Notes under the pieces: model-generated
Told to the model about the DNA's origin: nothing
The model's database searches: none
What the model saw: the letters and a program-made list of their open reading frames with translations, nothing else
In this document: in pieces, positions 51,724 to 60,053 of the stretch
Layout: every line of letters begins with the position of its first letter
Numbering within the stretch: position 1 is the first letter of the stretch
DNA from: an uncultured Lachnospiraceae bacterium
Lineage (GTDB): Bacteria > Bacillota > Clostridia > Lachnospirales > Lachnospiraceae
Direction of reading: 5' to 3'
DNA: 64,000 nt
Assembly: GCA_944381745.1 (NCBI GenBank)
Contig: CALWMI010000043.1
Location: 1-64,000, forward strand
Position numbers and translations under genes: made by a program

Positions 51724-52830
51724 CTATTTGATTACCAGCTCGCTCCAGAAGTTCTCTCCCACAAAGGCGATGTAGGTCTTGCCGGTGTTCAGCGTGATCT
51801 CATTGCCGTCCATGTCGTAGTACCGGGTCGGGGAGGTGTCTGACTCCTTTGTCCAGGTGATGGGGATTGCCTTCCCGTCAGTTATGTAGTAACCGTCGCG
51901 GCCGCTCTCCTTCGTCTTGAAGATCATATAGCCGTTGTCGTCAAACTCCTCGTAGCGGGCGTTCTGGATAAGCACGTTCTTGAAGGCCAGCTGCGTGTTG
52001 TTGTTGCCGGGATCCAGGTGGGCCTCGCCATACTCAGAGTACAGGTAGGTGCCGGAAGCCGCGTCGTACTCCAGCTCAGACTGGTTGTGGTCGAACGGGA
52101 GATCGATGAAGGTGCAGTCGATGGAGTTGGAATCCGCCGACAGGTCCACCGGGTTGGACTCGGAGGTGAACTGGAAGTGAGGCCCTTCATAGTACTCGGT
52201 GTACTCGGTGCTCACGCCGCTGTTCTTGAAGTTCTTCTCCAGGTCGCCGGACAGGATATACTCTGTGAATTCCCTCGGCTTGCCGTTGTCCACGCGGGAG
52301 AAGGTGCCGCTGAAATGGTCAACCCACGGATTGCTCAGGTAAGCGTCGATATAGAAGGGGCCTCCGTCATGGCAGACGACAGCGTCCCATTCCGGGGCAA
52401 GCTCAAAGTTCGTCGGCCTCACGCTGCGGATGCTTCCCAGCTGCTCAATGCTGCCCCAGTCCTTCACCAGCACCATGAAACGGGTGATATAGCCGTTCTT
52501 CGTGCTGTTCATCAGCTCGTACACTACGTCCGCCTCAGACAGGCCGTAGTGGGGCAGGGCGGTCTTCTCATTGTCCACCATCGCAGCGATCGGGCGCTGG
52601 TTCTTGAGGCTCTCGTCGATCCACTCGTTGGTCAGCTCACTGCGGTACATACCCTCGCGGGTCTCCTCCTCGACCACGGGCTCTTCCTCCACGGGCTCCT
52701 CCTCGGCGACTTCCTCCACCTGCTCCTCGTCGGGGATAAAGACGTCCTCGGAGGCCTCTTCCTTGCCGCAGGCGGCCAGCAGGACTCCTGTCGCCACAGC
52801 CAGCAGGGTCAGCAATACTTTTTTCTTCAT
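51724..52830 (-). CDS. DUF3048 (YerB-like) lipoprotein
   Basis: A 368-residue surface lipoprotein. The signal is KKKVLLTLLAVATGVLLAAC with lipobox Cys near residue 21, followed by an acidic Glu-rich linker (about 25-60). The rest is the DUF3048 fold, seen in RPIAAMVDNEKTALPHYGLSEA, GSIRSVRPTNFELAPEWDA, and a C-terminal YKFxV-type strand region (TGKTYIAFVGENFW). The role of YerB proteins is not established. The start is ATG 52830-52828. The plus-strand ABC exporter is divergent. Confidence 0.9.
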   Translation of the reverse strand: MKKKVLLTLLAVATGVLLAACGKEEASEDVFIPDEEQVEEVAEEEPVEEEPVVEEETREGMYRSELTNEWIDESLKNQRPIAAMVDNEKTALPHYGLSEADVVYELMNSTKNGYITRFMVLVKDWGSIEQLGSIRSVRPTNFELAPEWDAVVCHDGGPFYIDAYLSNPWVDHFSGTFSRVDNGKPREFTEYILSGDLEKNFKNSGVSTEYTEYYEGPHFQFTSESNPVDLSADSNSIDCTFIDLPFDHNQSELEYDAASGTYLYSEYGEAHLDPGNNNTQLAFKNVLIQNARYEEFDDNGYMIFKTKESGRDGYYITDGKAIPITWTKESDTSPTRYYDMDGNEITLNTGKTYIAFVGENFWSELVIK

Positions 52831-52891
52831 TGGTATTATAACCTCACTCTCTGAAAAGATATATTTATGGATGCTGTTACAGCCATTAATG

Positions 52892-52897
52892 ATTATA
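52892..52897 (-). promoter_or_regulatory. -10 element of the DUF3048 lipoprotein gene
   Basis: On the minus strand TATAAT (52897-52892) follows TTGTGC, an extended -10 form; no good -35 is visible. The region 52831-53145 is otherwise AT-rich without a gene and holds this element and the exporter promoter. Confidence 0.5.
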
Positions 52898-53063
52898 GCA
52901 CAAGAAATCTGATTGGGCTATGGCAGAATGCAAATAAATTGATGGAAAAAGAAAAGTGTAAGAATCGGCGGGAGGATTTTAGGATTTCTTAAGAAATGCA
53001 TCGGGATTTTTAAAGAAATAGACAGTATAGTGTAAATATCTTTTTAAAACTCGGAGGCGAGTC

Positions 53064-53107
53064 TTGACAAAGAGGGATAGACGTATTATTGTATTAAAGT
53101 AATAATA
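53064..53107 (+). promoter_or_regulatory. Exporter promoter region with inverted repeat
   Basis: TTGACA at 53064-53069 has a weak -10 (TATTGT) 17 bases on. TATTATT (53084) and AATAATA (53101-53107) form an inverted repeat over the start region, a possible operator. Confidence 0.5.
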
Positions 53108-53145
53108 CAGAAGGTTTGGGGAGCAACAGTGATGGAGGCACATAT

Positions 53146-53844
53146 ATGGGACTGATTGAGATCTGTGACATGTGTAAAGTTTACAATCCCGGGGAGAACG
53201 AGGTGCGGGCGCTGGACCATGTAAACCTGTCGATCGACAAGGGGGAGTACGTGGCGGTGATCGGGCACTCGGGTTCCGGGAAATCGACGCTGATGAATAT
53301 GCTGGGATGCCTGGATGTCCCCACCAGCGGGAGCTATTATCTGAATGGAAGGGATGTCTCCCGGCTGAAGGACGATGAGCTGTCCGATATACGCAACGAA
53401 GAGATTGGATTTATTTTCCAGGGATTTAACCTGATCGGCAATCTGACGGCCCTAGAGAACGTGGAGCTGCCGCTGATCTACCGCGGGGTATCCCGGGGCA
53501 GGCGCAGGGAGCTGGCCGTGGCGGCGCTCAGGAAGGTGGGGCTGGAGCACCGGATGGATCACAAGCCCAACCAGATGTCCGGCGGGCAGCAGCAGCGGGT
53601 GGCAATCGCCCGCGCGATTGCGGCGGAGCCGCCGGTGATTCTGGCCGATGAGCCCACCGGCAACCTGGACTCCCACTCGACGAAGGAGATTATCGCGATC
53701 CTGGAGGGGCTGCATCAGATGGGCAGGACCGTCATCATCATCACCCACGACGACGAGATCGCGGAGCAGGCCAAGCGCCGTGTCCGCATCAAGGACGGCC
53801 GGATCGAGTACGACACCGGGGTCAAGGATATCGCGCTGGCATAG
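53146..53844 (+). CDS. ABC transporter ATPase, MacB/LolD type
   Basis: A 232-residue ABC ATPase. Walker [14 protein letters not shown]-loop FIFQGFNL, signature [14 protein letters not shown], Walker [13 protein letters not shown] and switch His in ITHDDEIA are all intact. The [20 protein letters not shown] segment places it in the MacB/LolD/FtsE group. It is the first gene of a three-gene exporter unit with a membrane-fusion-type adaptor and a permease. GGAGG precedes ATG 53146. Substrate (peptide, antibiotic or lipid) unknown. Confidence 0.92.
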   Translation: MGLIEICDMCKVYNPGENEVRALDHVNLSIDKGEYVAVIGHSGSGKSTLMNMLGCLDVPTSGSYYLNGRDVSRLKDDELSDIRNEEIGFIFQGFNLIGNLTALENVELPLIYRGVSRGRRRELAVAALRKVGLEHRMDHKPNQMSGGQQQRVAIARAIAAEPPVILADEPTGNLDSHSTKEIIAILEGLHQMGRTVIIITHDDEIAEQAKRRVRIKDGRIEYDTGVKDIALA

Positions 53845-53891
53845 GACAGGATATACTGCGGGAGGACATAAGAGTGAAGGAGGATCACAGC

Positions 53892-55919
53892 ATGGCAGGC
53901 AGGGATGAGGAGATCAAGCAGACGAAGAACGGGCAGCCGGAGGAAGGCCGCAGGAATCGAGACAGGGAGAAGGATATGGATAAGGACAGGGATAAGAAAA
54001 AGAAGAGAAAGAAAGAGAAGGAGGAGGCCGCGCAGCAGGAGGCAGGCCGGGCGGCCCTGGAGGAGCGCGGGGCGCTTGCGGGGCATGGGAGACTTGCGGA
54101 GCATGAGGAGCCTGCGGATTTTGCGGATGAGGCGGGCCATGGGCGGACGGCTGGATATCCGGATAGACCGGGCGGAGCGGACGGCTCTGGGGAAGCAGAC
54201 GGCTCCGGGAAGACGGGCGGCTCCGGGAAGACGGGCGGCTCCGGGGAAGCAGACGGCTCCGGGGAAACGGGCGGCACAGATGTCTGGGAGGAAGCGCCCG
54301 GCCGGGAGATCGCAGAGAGCCAGGCACCGGGAGGCGCGCAGGACGGACAGAGCCGCCGGGAGAAAGGCCGGGAGAAAGGGCACAGGAAGGGCAGGAAGCA
54401 TGGGGACGAAGGGAAGACAGCTGTCCGCAGGCGCAGGAAGATCAAGAAGCGCTACATCGCAGCGGCGGTCATTGCGCTGCTGATCCTCTTCAATGTGGTG
54501 AAGGGGATGGTCACCCCGCCCCAGCTGCCGGTGGCCGTTGGCGCCCGGGCATTTGTGGGGGATGTGGAGGAGACGCTGGACACCAGCGGCTATGTGACCT
54601 CGGAGGTGGAGGAGACCATCTTCTCCCCGGTGACTGCCTATGTGGCCTCCAGCAGCGTGGAGGAGGGGCAGATGGTGCGAAGCGGGGATATGCTGGTGAC
54701 CTTTGACACGGATACGCTGGAGCAGGCGGCAGAGGAGGCAAGCCTGACACAGCAGGCAAGCAACTATGGATATCAGGACACGCTGGATAAATCCAGCGAG
54801 AGCGAGGTGGATTTCGCCAACGCCAACACCTCCATCGGCATCCTGGAGCAGCAGATCGAGGATCAGAAGAGCTATATCGCCAACCTTCAGGAGGATATCA
54901 ACGGCAGGCAGGCGGACGCCCAGAAACAGGCAGCGGACGCGGCTGCGCCGGTGAACAACCGGCTGATTGAGATTGAGAACCGGATCCAGGCCCTCAACGG
55001 TGAAATCCAAAATGCCCAGGCGGCAGATCCGGCGGCGGATGTATCCGCCCAGCAGGCGGAGCTGAACCAGCTCTACGCAGAGAAAATCCAGAAGGAGCAG
55101 GAGTTGGCGGCGGTCTCCTCCGTCACGGTGGATGTGAGCAGCCAGCAGGCGGCGCTGGCGGACGCCCAGGAACAGCTGGCGGAATACCAGCAGGATTTGG
55201 CGGAGTACGAGGCGCAGAAATCTTCCGCGGAGGCAAGCAAGCTGTCCGGAAACGCCAAGGCGCAGATCGCTGCGAACAAGCAGCTGGGAGCCCTGACGGC
55301 CAGCACGGCACAGGAGAACCTGGAGAAGGCCAGGGAAGGGATCACAGCGGATATGGACGGCGTGGTGACGGATGTGCAGATCGTGGACGGCTCGCCGGTG
55401 ACCGAGGGAGGAGCCCTCTTTAAGATTTCCAGCATGGAAGACGTGAAGGTGGACTTTTCCGTGACCCGCTACAATCTGGAGAGCATTGCAATCGGACAGA
55501 AGGCGCAGGTGACAGTGGCCGGCAACAGCTATGAGGGAACTGTCACGAAGATCGATAAGATTGCCACGAAGAACGAGTCGGGAACCCCGGTGGTGGGCGC
55601 GCAGATACATATCGATAATCCCGATGAGAACCTGTACCTGGGAGTGGAGGCCCAGCTGGTCATCTACATGGACTCGGCGGAGGACGCTGTGCTGGTGCCG
55701 GTGGAGGCTGTGAACACCGGGACGTCCGGGACATTCTGCTGGGTGGTGGACAGCCAGGGTATTTTGGTGAAGCGGCAGGTGGAGCAGGGCATTTCCTCCG
55801 CGGAATATGCGCAGATCCTGTCAGGCATTGAGAGCGGGGAATTTGTGGTCACCAACGTGACGGACGCCCTTGCAGAGGGGATGCAGGTGACGCCGGTGGA
55901 TACGGGCAGTGAGGAGTAG
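53892..55919 (+). CDS. Efflux adaptor (HlyD/MacA family) with long charged cytoplasmic extension
   Basis: A 675-residue protein. Residues 1 to about 186 are an unusual cytoplasmic part: Lys/Arg/Glu-rich stretches, then Gly/Ser-rich 6-residue repeats at about 98-127, then a basic patch before the membrane. The anchor is at about 188-208 (RYIAAAVIALLILFNVVKGM). After it comes a typical adaptor: beta-barrel/lipoyl halves (GDVEETLDTSGYV, GDMLVTFDTDTLEQAA) around a long coiled coil (about 285-455), then VAGNSYEGTVTKIDKIATKN. ATG 53892 with AAGGAGG is preferred to GTG 53874. It works with the flanking ATPase and permease. Confidence 0.88.
   Translation: MAGRDEEIKQTKNGQPEEGRRNRDREKDMDKDRDKKKKRKKEKEEAAQQEAGRAALEERGALAGHGRLAEHEEPADFADEAGHGRTAGYPDRPGGADGSGEADGSGKTGGSGKTGGSGEADGSGETGGTDVWEEAPGREIAESQAPGGAQDGQSRREKGREKGHRKGRKHGDEGKTAVRRRRKIKKRYIAAAVIALLILFNVVKGMVTPPQLPVAVGARAFVGDVEETLDTSGYVTSEVEETIFSPVTAYVASSSVEEGQMVRSGDMLVTFDTDTLEQAAEEASLTQQASNYGYQDTLDKSSESEVDFANANTSIGILEQQIEDQKSYIANLQEDINGRQADAQKQAADAAAPVNNRLIEIENRIQALNGEIQNAQAADPAADVSAQQAELNQLYAEKIQKEQELAAVSSVTVDVSSQQAALADAQEQLAEYQQDLAEYEAQKSSAEASKLSGNAKAQIAANKQLGALTASTAQENLEKAREGITADMDGVVTDVQIVDGSPVTEGGALFKISSMEDVKVDFSVTRYNLESIAIGQKAQVTVAGNSYEGTVTKIDKIATKNESGTPVVGAQIHIDNPDENLYLGVEAQLVIYMDSAEDAVLVPVEAVNTGTSGTFCWVVDSQGILVKRQVEQGISSAEYAQILSGIESGEFVVTNVTDALAEGMQVTPVDTGSEE
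54183..54272 (+). repeat. Five 18-bp tandem repeats in the adaptor gene
   Basis: Units of GGCTCCGGGRARRCRGRC type start at 54183, 54201, 54219, 54237 and 54255 and alternate between two versions (GSGEAD and GSGKTG). Confidence 0.92.
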
Positions 55920-55924
55920 ATGAT

Positions 55925-57145
55925 ATGGCGCAGTTTTGGGAATATGTGAAGATGGCCCTGTCCAATATCCGGGCGAACAAGGGGCGTTCGGTCCTGACCA
56001 TGCTGGGCATCATCATCGGCATCGCCTCCGTGATTATGATCCTGTCCATCGGGAACGGCGTGCAGAATACAGTGAACGACGAGCTGAACAGCATGGCCGG
56101 CGGGCAGGTGGCCATCTACGTCAACGACGATGCACAGGAGGAGTACTACATCACCGACGGCGACATGGAGGCCATCCGGGAGCGGGTGGACCATGTGAAG
56201 GGCGTGACGGATACCTGGACAATCAGCGGCACGCTCTTGGCGCCCAAGGGGGATTTTGAGACCTATGTCAGCTGCGGTACGTGGGATATGCAGTATGCCA
56301 ACCAGACGGAGATGAAGCGGGGAAAATATTTTACCCGCGAGGATTTCTATGCGGGCAATAAGGTGGGGGTGATCAGCGACCAGGATGCGATACGGCTGTT
56401 TGGTACGGACGATGTGGTGGGGATGACCGTGGAGGTGACCCTGTACAACATCACCCAGGAGGTCACGCTGATCGGCGTCTGTGAGAGCCAGTCCAGCGCC
56501 CTGGATATGAGCTATGTGATGGAGATGCCCGTGTATATTTACTCCCCCTACACGATGCTGGAGAGCTACGATGTGAGCGTGGGGGACACCTACTCGGTCA
56601 TCATCATCTGCGAGGACAGCGCCTATTCCAGGCAGGTGATCGAGGATACGGTGAGGCTCCTGGAGGCGCGGCATCAGTGCCAGGGACAGGACATCTATGT
56701 GACCGAGGACTTTAACGATTACCTAGACCAGATTAACGAGGTGTTGGGCGTGGTGACGATCTTCATCGTGTTTGTGGCCGCGATCTCCCTGCTGGTGGGA
56801 GGCATCGGCGTGATGAATATCATGCTTGTGTCGGTGACGGAGCGTACGCGGGAGATTGGCATCCGCAAAGCCCTGGGAGCCAGGACGGGCTCCATCCTCC
56901 TGCAGTTTCTCTCAGAGTCGGCGATTATCACCCTGCTGGGGGGCATCATTGGCATCATCCTGGGCGTGTCGGGGGCTGTGGCTATATGCTCGCTGCCGGC
57001 GCTGGGGGTTGCTCCGGGCATCCAGCTGTCCACCATCCTGCTAGCGTCCCTGTTCTCCTCGGCGGTGGGGATTTTCTTCGGCATTTACCCCGCCAGGAAG
57101 GCGGCGAAGATGCATCCCATCGACGCCCTGAGGCAGAACGGATGA
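55925..57145 (+). CDS. ABC transporter permease, MacB/FtsX type
   Basis: A 406-residue permease. One membrane segment at the N-terminus (SVLTMLGIIIGIASVIMILS) is followed by a large extracellular MacB-PCD domain and three C-terminal segments with the FtsX pattern (VAAISLLVGGIGVMNIMLVSV, TREIGIRKALGAR, and SSAVGIFFGIYPARKAAKM). This completes the exporter. It starts 5 bases after the adaptor. A terminator-like hairpin lies 70 bases downstream. Confidence 0.93.
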   Translation: MAQFWEYVKMALSNIRANKGRSVLTMLGIIIGIASVIMILSIGNGVQNTVNDELNSMAGGQVAIYVNDDAQEEYYITDGDMEAIRERVDHVKGVTDTWTISGTLLAPKGDFETYVSCGTWDMQYANQTEMKRGKYFTREDFYAGNKVGVISDQDAIRLFGTDDVVGMTVEVTLYNITQEVTLIGVCESQSSALDMSYVMEMPVYIYSPYTMLESYDVSVGDTYSVIIICEDSAYSRQVIEDTVRLLEARHQCQGQDIYVTEDFNDYLDQINEVLGVVTIFIVFVAAISLLVGGIGVMNIMLVSVTERTREIGIRKALGARTGSILLQFLSESAIITLLGGIIGIILGVSGAVAICSLPALGVAPGIQLSTILLASLFSSAVGIFFGIYPARKAAKMHPIDALRQNG

Positions 57146-57200
57146 CCCGCATTCCAGCGCGGAATCGCTTATATTCGGCGCAGAATGGACTACGCTGAGG

Positions 57201-57229
57201 TTGTCATAAGGAAGACAGTGTGTTATAAT
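57201..57229 (+). promoter_or_regulatory. Promoter of the YcxB-like/t6A gene run
   Basis: TTGTCA at 57201-57206 and TATAAT at 57224-57229 with a 17-base spacer. Confidence 0.75.
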
Positions 57230-57260
57230 ACTTTTCAGTATCTATGGCACACTGTTTTTT
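57215..57260 (+). terminator. Hairpin with T-run overlapping the promoter
   Basis: ACAGTGTG (57215-57222) and CACACTGT (57248-57255), with an inner ATAC/GTAT pair, are followed by TTTTT. It would end the exporter transcript, yet the -10 of the next gene lies in its loop. Confidence 0.55.
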
Positions 57261-57291
57261 GCTGCAGAAGAAATATGGAGAGTGGAAAATA

Positions 57292-57804
57292 ATGGAAAAT
57301 TACAAGTACAAAGTGGACGTGGAGATGACAAGGAAGGATCTGTATGACTATATGATGCACCGCACCTATACGAATGCGGGGGTCATTTTTCCGCTGATCT
57401 TTGCGGCGATGGCCCTGTGGCAGGCGTACACCTCCTACGGGACGGTGCCCTTCAGCCATACGGTGTTCTATTCGGCCATCGGCCTGGTGTTCCTGTTCGG
57501 CATCCCGGTGAACGTCTATTTCCGCAGCGGCCGGATGATGATGAGGTCGTCGCTGCTGAACCGTCCGTATTATCTTGGAGAGGAAGGGATTGCCTCCCAA
57601 GATGAGAGCACCGGCGGAGAGGCCACCACGCTGAAATGGGAGGATATCCATCATATTGAGTCCACGAAGCGCTGTGTGGTGGTGTTCGTCGACCACCGGA
57701 TGTCTTTCATGCTGCCCAAGACGAGCATGGGGGAGAAGTATGAGGAGATCAAGAATTATATCCAGGAGAAGATGCCTCCCAATAAGACGAAATTTGTAAA
57801 GTAG
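57292..57804 (+). CDS. YcxB-like membrane protein
   Basis: A 170-residue protein with two membrane segments (about 26-46 and 53-72: VIFPLIFAAMALWQAY and VFYSAIGLVFLFGIPV). The cytosolic C-terminal half has the YcxB-like pattern LGEEGIASQDESTGGEATTLKWEDIHHIESTKRCVVVF, seen as GEEGI, KWEDI and VVVFVD words. The family has no assigned function. ATG 57292 has GGAGAGTGG upstream; the in-frame ATG 57244 lies inside the leader hairpin. The tsaE gene follows after 10 bases. Confidence 0.7.
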   Translation: MENYKYKVDVEMTRKDLYDYMMHRTYTNAGVIFPLIFAAMALWQAYTSYGTVPFSHTVFYSAIGLVFLFGIPVNVYFRSGRMMMRSSLLNRPYYLGEEGIASQDESTGGEATTLKWEDIHHIESTKRCVVVFVDHRMSFMLPKTSMGEKYEEIKNYIQEKMPPNKTKFVK

Positions 57805-57814
57805 GAGGGATCCT

Positions 57815-58381
57815 ATGAGAGTGGAGACCTTTTCCCCTGAGGAGACGTTCCAGCTGGGCCGCAGCCTGGGACAGAGCGCCAAGGCGGGGGAGATTTACAC
57901 GCTGTGCGGCGACCTGGGCACAGGGAAGACGGTGTTTACCCAGGGCTTTGCGGCGGGGCTTGGCATTCGGGAGCCGGTGTGCAGCCCCACATTTACCATC
58001 GTACAGGAGTACGGGGAGGGGAGGTTTCCCCTCTACCATTTCGATGTGTACCGCATCGGGGATCCGGAAGAGATGGAAGAAATTGGATACGAGGATTATT
58101 TTTACGGAGATGGGGTCTGCCTGATTGAATGGGCAGACCTTATTGAGGAATTGCTCCCGGAGCAGATCACCCGGGTGCGGATCGGGAAGGAGCCGGAGAA
58201 GGGCTTTGATTACCGGAGCATCTGCATCGAGGGGGAGGCTGAGGAGAGGGCGGCTTCGGCTGCCGCAGGCTGCGGCCTATACCCTATGGAGGGAGAAGAG
58301 AAGCCTGCAGGCCCAAGCCGCGCCAGCGGTCTGGCGGCGGGAGATTCCCGGGAAGCGGGAGAGAGGGGAGAAGAAGCATGA
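57815..58381 (+). CDS. tsaE: tRNA threonylcarbamoyladenosine biosynthesis ATPase TsaE
   Basis: TsaE is the ATPase that drives the TsaB-TsaD complex in t6A modification at position 37 of ANN-decoding tRNAs. Walker A is CGDLGTGKTVFTQG near residue 32; the SPTFTIVQEY switch and LYHFDVYRI, LIEWADLIEELLP follow. The family is usually about 150 residues. Here residues 140-188 are an extra Ala/Gly/Glu-rich tail with no homology that I recognise. The stop overlaps the tsaB start (58378-58381). Confidence 0.95.
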   Translation: MRVETFSPEETFQLGRSLGQSAKAGEIYTLCGDLGTGKTVFTQGFAAGLGIREPVCSPTFTIVQEYGEGRFPLYHFDVYRIGDPEEMEEIGYEDYFYGDGVCLIEWADLIEELLPEQITRVRIGKEPEKGFDYRSICIEGEAEERAASAAAGCGLYPMEGEEKPAGPSRASGLAAGDSREAGERGEEA

Positions 58382-59124
58382 AGATGCTGGCGCTGGACAG
58401 TTCCGGCCTGGTGGCCTCTGTGGCCATTGTGGAGGACGATAACCTGCTGGCGGAATATACGGTGAACTATAAGAAAACCCATTCCCAGACGCTGCTGCCG
58501 ATGCTCCAGGAGATCTGCCGGATGACGGAGCTGGATTTATCGTCCATCGACGGGATTGCGGTGGCAGCCGGGCCGGGTTCTTTCACAGGACTGCGCATCG
58601 GGAGCGCCACGGCCAAGGGGCTTGGGCTTGCCCTGGACAAGCCCCTGGTGTCCGTCCCCACGGTGGACGCCCTGGCCTACAACCTGTGGGGCTGCCAGGA
58701 TCTGGTCTGCCCGATGATGGACGCCAGGAGGAGCCAGGTGTACACAGGGGTCTATGCCTTTGAGGAAGAGGGTATGCGCATTCTGCTGCCCCAGGAGCCA
58801 AGAGGGGTGGAGGAGCTGGCTGCGTACCTGAATACGCTGGGGCGGCCGGTGGCCTTCCTGGGGGACGGCGTCCCCGTTTACCGGGAGCTGCTGGAAGAGA
58901 AACTGCAGGTTCCCTTCCGCTTTGCCCCTGCCCCTATGAACAAGCAGCGGGCGGCGTGTGTGGCGGCCCTGGGGCTTGCGTATATGCGGGAGGGCAGGAT
59001 GGAGACGGCCGCCGCCCACCGCCCGGTGTACCTGCGCCCCTCCCAGGCAGAGCGGGAGCGCCAGGAACGCCAGAACCAGGCACGGCAGGAGAGCGAGGAG
59101 CGCGGGAGCGGGAATCAGGAGTAA
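58378..59124 (+). CDS. tsaB: tRNA threonylcarbamoyladenosine biosynthesis protein TsaB
   Basis: A 248-residue ASKHA-fold protein, partner of TsaD. It begins MKMLALDSSGLVASVAIVED and has VAAGPGSFTGLRIGSATAKGL and MMDARRSQVYTGVY, the family core. The last 30 residues are a Gln/Arg/Glu-rich tail (SQAERERQERQNQARQES) outside the usual fold, produced by a repeat region shared with the start of rimI. Translation is coupled to tsaE. Confidence 0.94.
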   Translation: MKMLALDSSGLVASVAIVEDDNLLAEYTVNYKKTHSQTLLPMLQEICRMTELDLSSIDGIAVAAGPGSFTGLRIGSATAKGLGLALDKPLVSVPTVDALAYNLWGCQDLVCPMMDARRSQVYTGVYAFEEEGMRILLPQEPRGVEELAAYLNTLGRPVAFLGDGVPVYRELLEEKLQVPFRFAPAPMNKQRAACVAALGLAYMREGRMETAAAHRPVYLRPSQAERERQERQNQARQESEERGSGNQE

Positions 59125-59170
59125 CAGGAGAGCCGGAGCGCGGGAACCAGGCACGGCAGGAGAGCGAGGA
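59073..59170. repeat. 27-bp direct repeat at the tsaB-rimI junction
   Basis: The same 27 bases, beginning GAACCAGGCACGGCAGGAGA, lie at 59073-59099 and 59144-59170, 71 bases apart. The first is inside tsaB, the second ends at the first base of rimI. Confidence 0.9.
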
Positions 59171-59694
59171 TGGACAGGACTAGAACCGGGGAAAACGGGA
59201 ATATCCCAGAGACGGAAGAAGGCGGGAGGCCGGGAGCAGGCCGGGAACAGGCTGGAGAGCCTCTGTGCATCCGGCGGATGGGCCTGGAAGATATCCCCCA
59301 GGTGGAGCGGATTGAGAGGGAGACTTTCTCCGTGCCCTGGTCGGGGGAGGCTTTCCGGTCGTCGCTTTGCCAGAAGGATACGATCTACCTTGTGGCCGAA
59401 CAGGCGGGAGAAGTGTGCGGTTACTGCGGGCTGTACGTCAGCTTGGACGAAGGCGAAATCCCCAATGTGGCTGTGGACAGGCGGTTCCGGCGGCGGGGGA
59501 TCGCCCGGGCGATGCTGGGGGAGCTGCTGCGGCAGGGAGAGGCCAGAGGGGTCGCCTCCTTTTTCCTGGAGGTGCGCCAAGGCAACGCAGCGGCGCTGGG
59601 GCTGTATGAAGGCCTAGGCTTTGAGGCTGTGGGCGTGCGGAAAAACTTCTACGAGAAGCCGCGGGAGCACGCAGTTATTATGTGGAAGAAGTAA
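59170..59694 (+). CDS. rimI: Ribosomal protein S18-alanine N-acetyltransferase
   Basis: A GNAT acetyltransferase of up to 174 residues. The core from about residue 35 shows IRRMGLEDIPQVERIERETF, NVAVDRRFRRRGIARAML (acetyl-CoA loop RRRGIA) and EVRQGNAAALGLYEGLGFEAVG. It is usually linked with tsaB and tsaD. The N-terminal 33 residues are polar and repeat-derived. The start is uncertain: 59170 has GAGAGCGAGG against it, while ATG 59278 would give a shorter RimI-like protein without a clear ribosome binding site. Confidence 0.88.
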   Translation: MDRTRTGENGNIPETEEGGRPGAGREQAGEPLCIRRMGLEDIPQVERIERETFSVPWSGEAFRSSLCQKDTIYLVAEQAGEVCGYCGLYVSLDEGEIPNVAVDRRFRRRGIARAMLGELLRQGEARGVASFFLEVRQGNAAALGLYEGLGFEAVGVRKNFYEKPREHAVIMWKK

Positions 59695-59780
59695 CAGCAA
59701 CATCCACTAGGAGAAGTCAAAAAAATTTTATATACTGTCTTTGTAGCAAACAATCTTGTGCCAAAATGGGAGGATACGGG

Positions 59781-60035
59781 ATGAGAAAATATACAAAAGA
59801 CGGGAGACATCAGCTGGAGCTTGTGGTGTGCAATCAGTGCGGCAGGAAGCTTCTGGTGGAGAACCATATCCTGCGGGAAGGGGTGTGCTCCATCCGGGAG
59901 AGCTGGGGGTATTTCTCCGGTAAGGACGGGGAGATCCACTGCATTGATCTCTGTGAAAAATGTTACGACGAGTGGGTGCGGGGGTTCCGGGTGCCAGTGG
60001 AGCGCCAGGAGGAGACGGAGCTGCTCGGCGTGTAG
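59781..60035 (+). CDS. Small zinc-ribbon protein inside the t6A gene run
   Basis: An 84-residue protein with two CxxC knuckles, CNQCGR near residue 17 and CEKCYDEW near residue 62, which suggest one zinc ion. Between them lies LLVENHILREGVCSIRESWG. No family name is certain. ATG 59781 has GGGAGGA 6 bases upstream; ATG 59766 is also possible. It lies between rimI and rnz, so it may aid tRNA or ribosome maturation; this is inference from position only. Confidence 0.7.
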   Translation: MRKYTKDGRHQLELVVCNQCGRKLLVENHILREGVCSIRESWGYFSGKDGEIHCIDLCEKCYDEWVRGFRVPVERQEETELLGV

Positions 60036-60053
60036 GAAGGAACGATAGAATTT

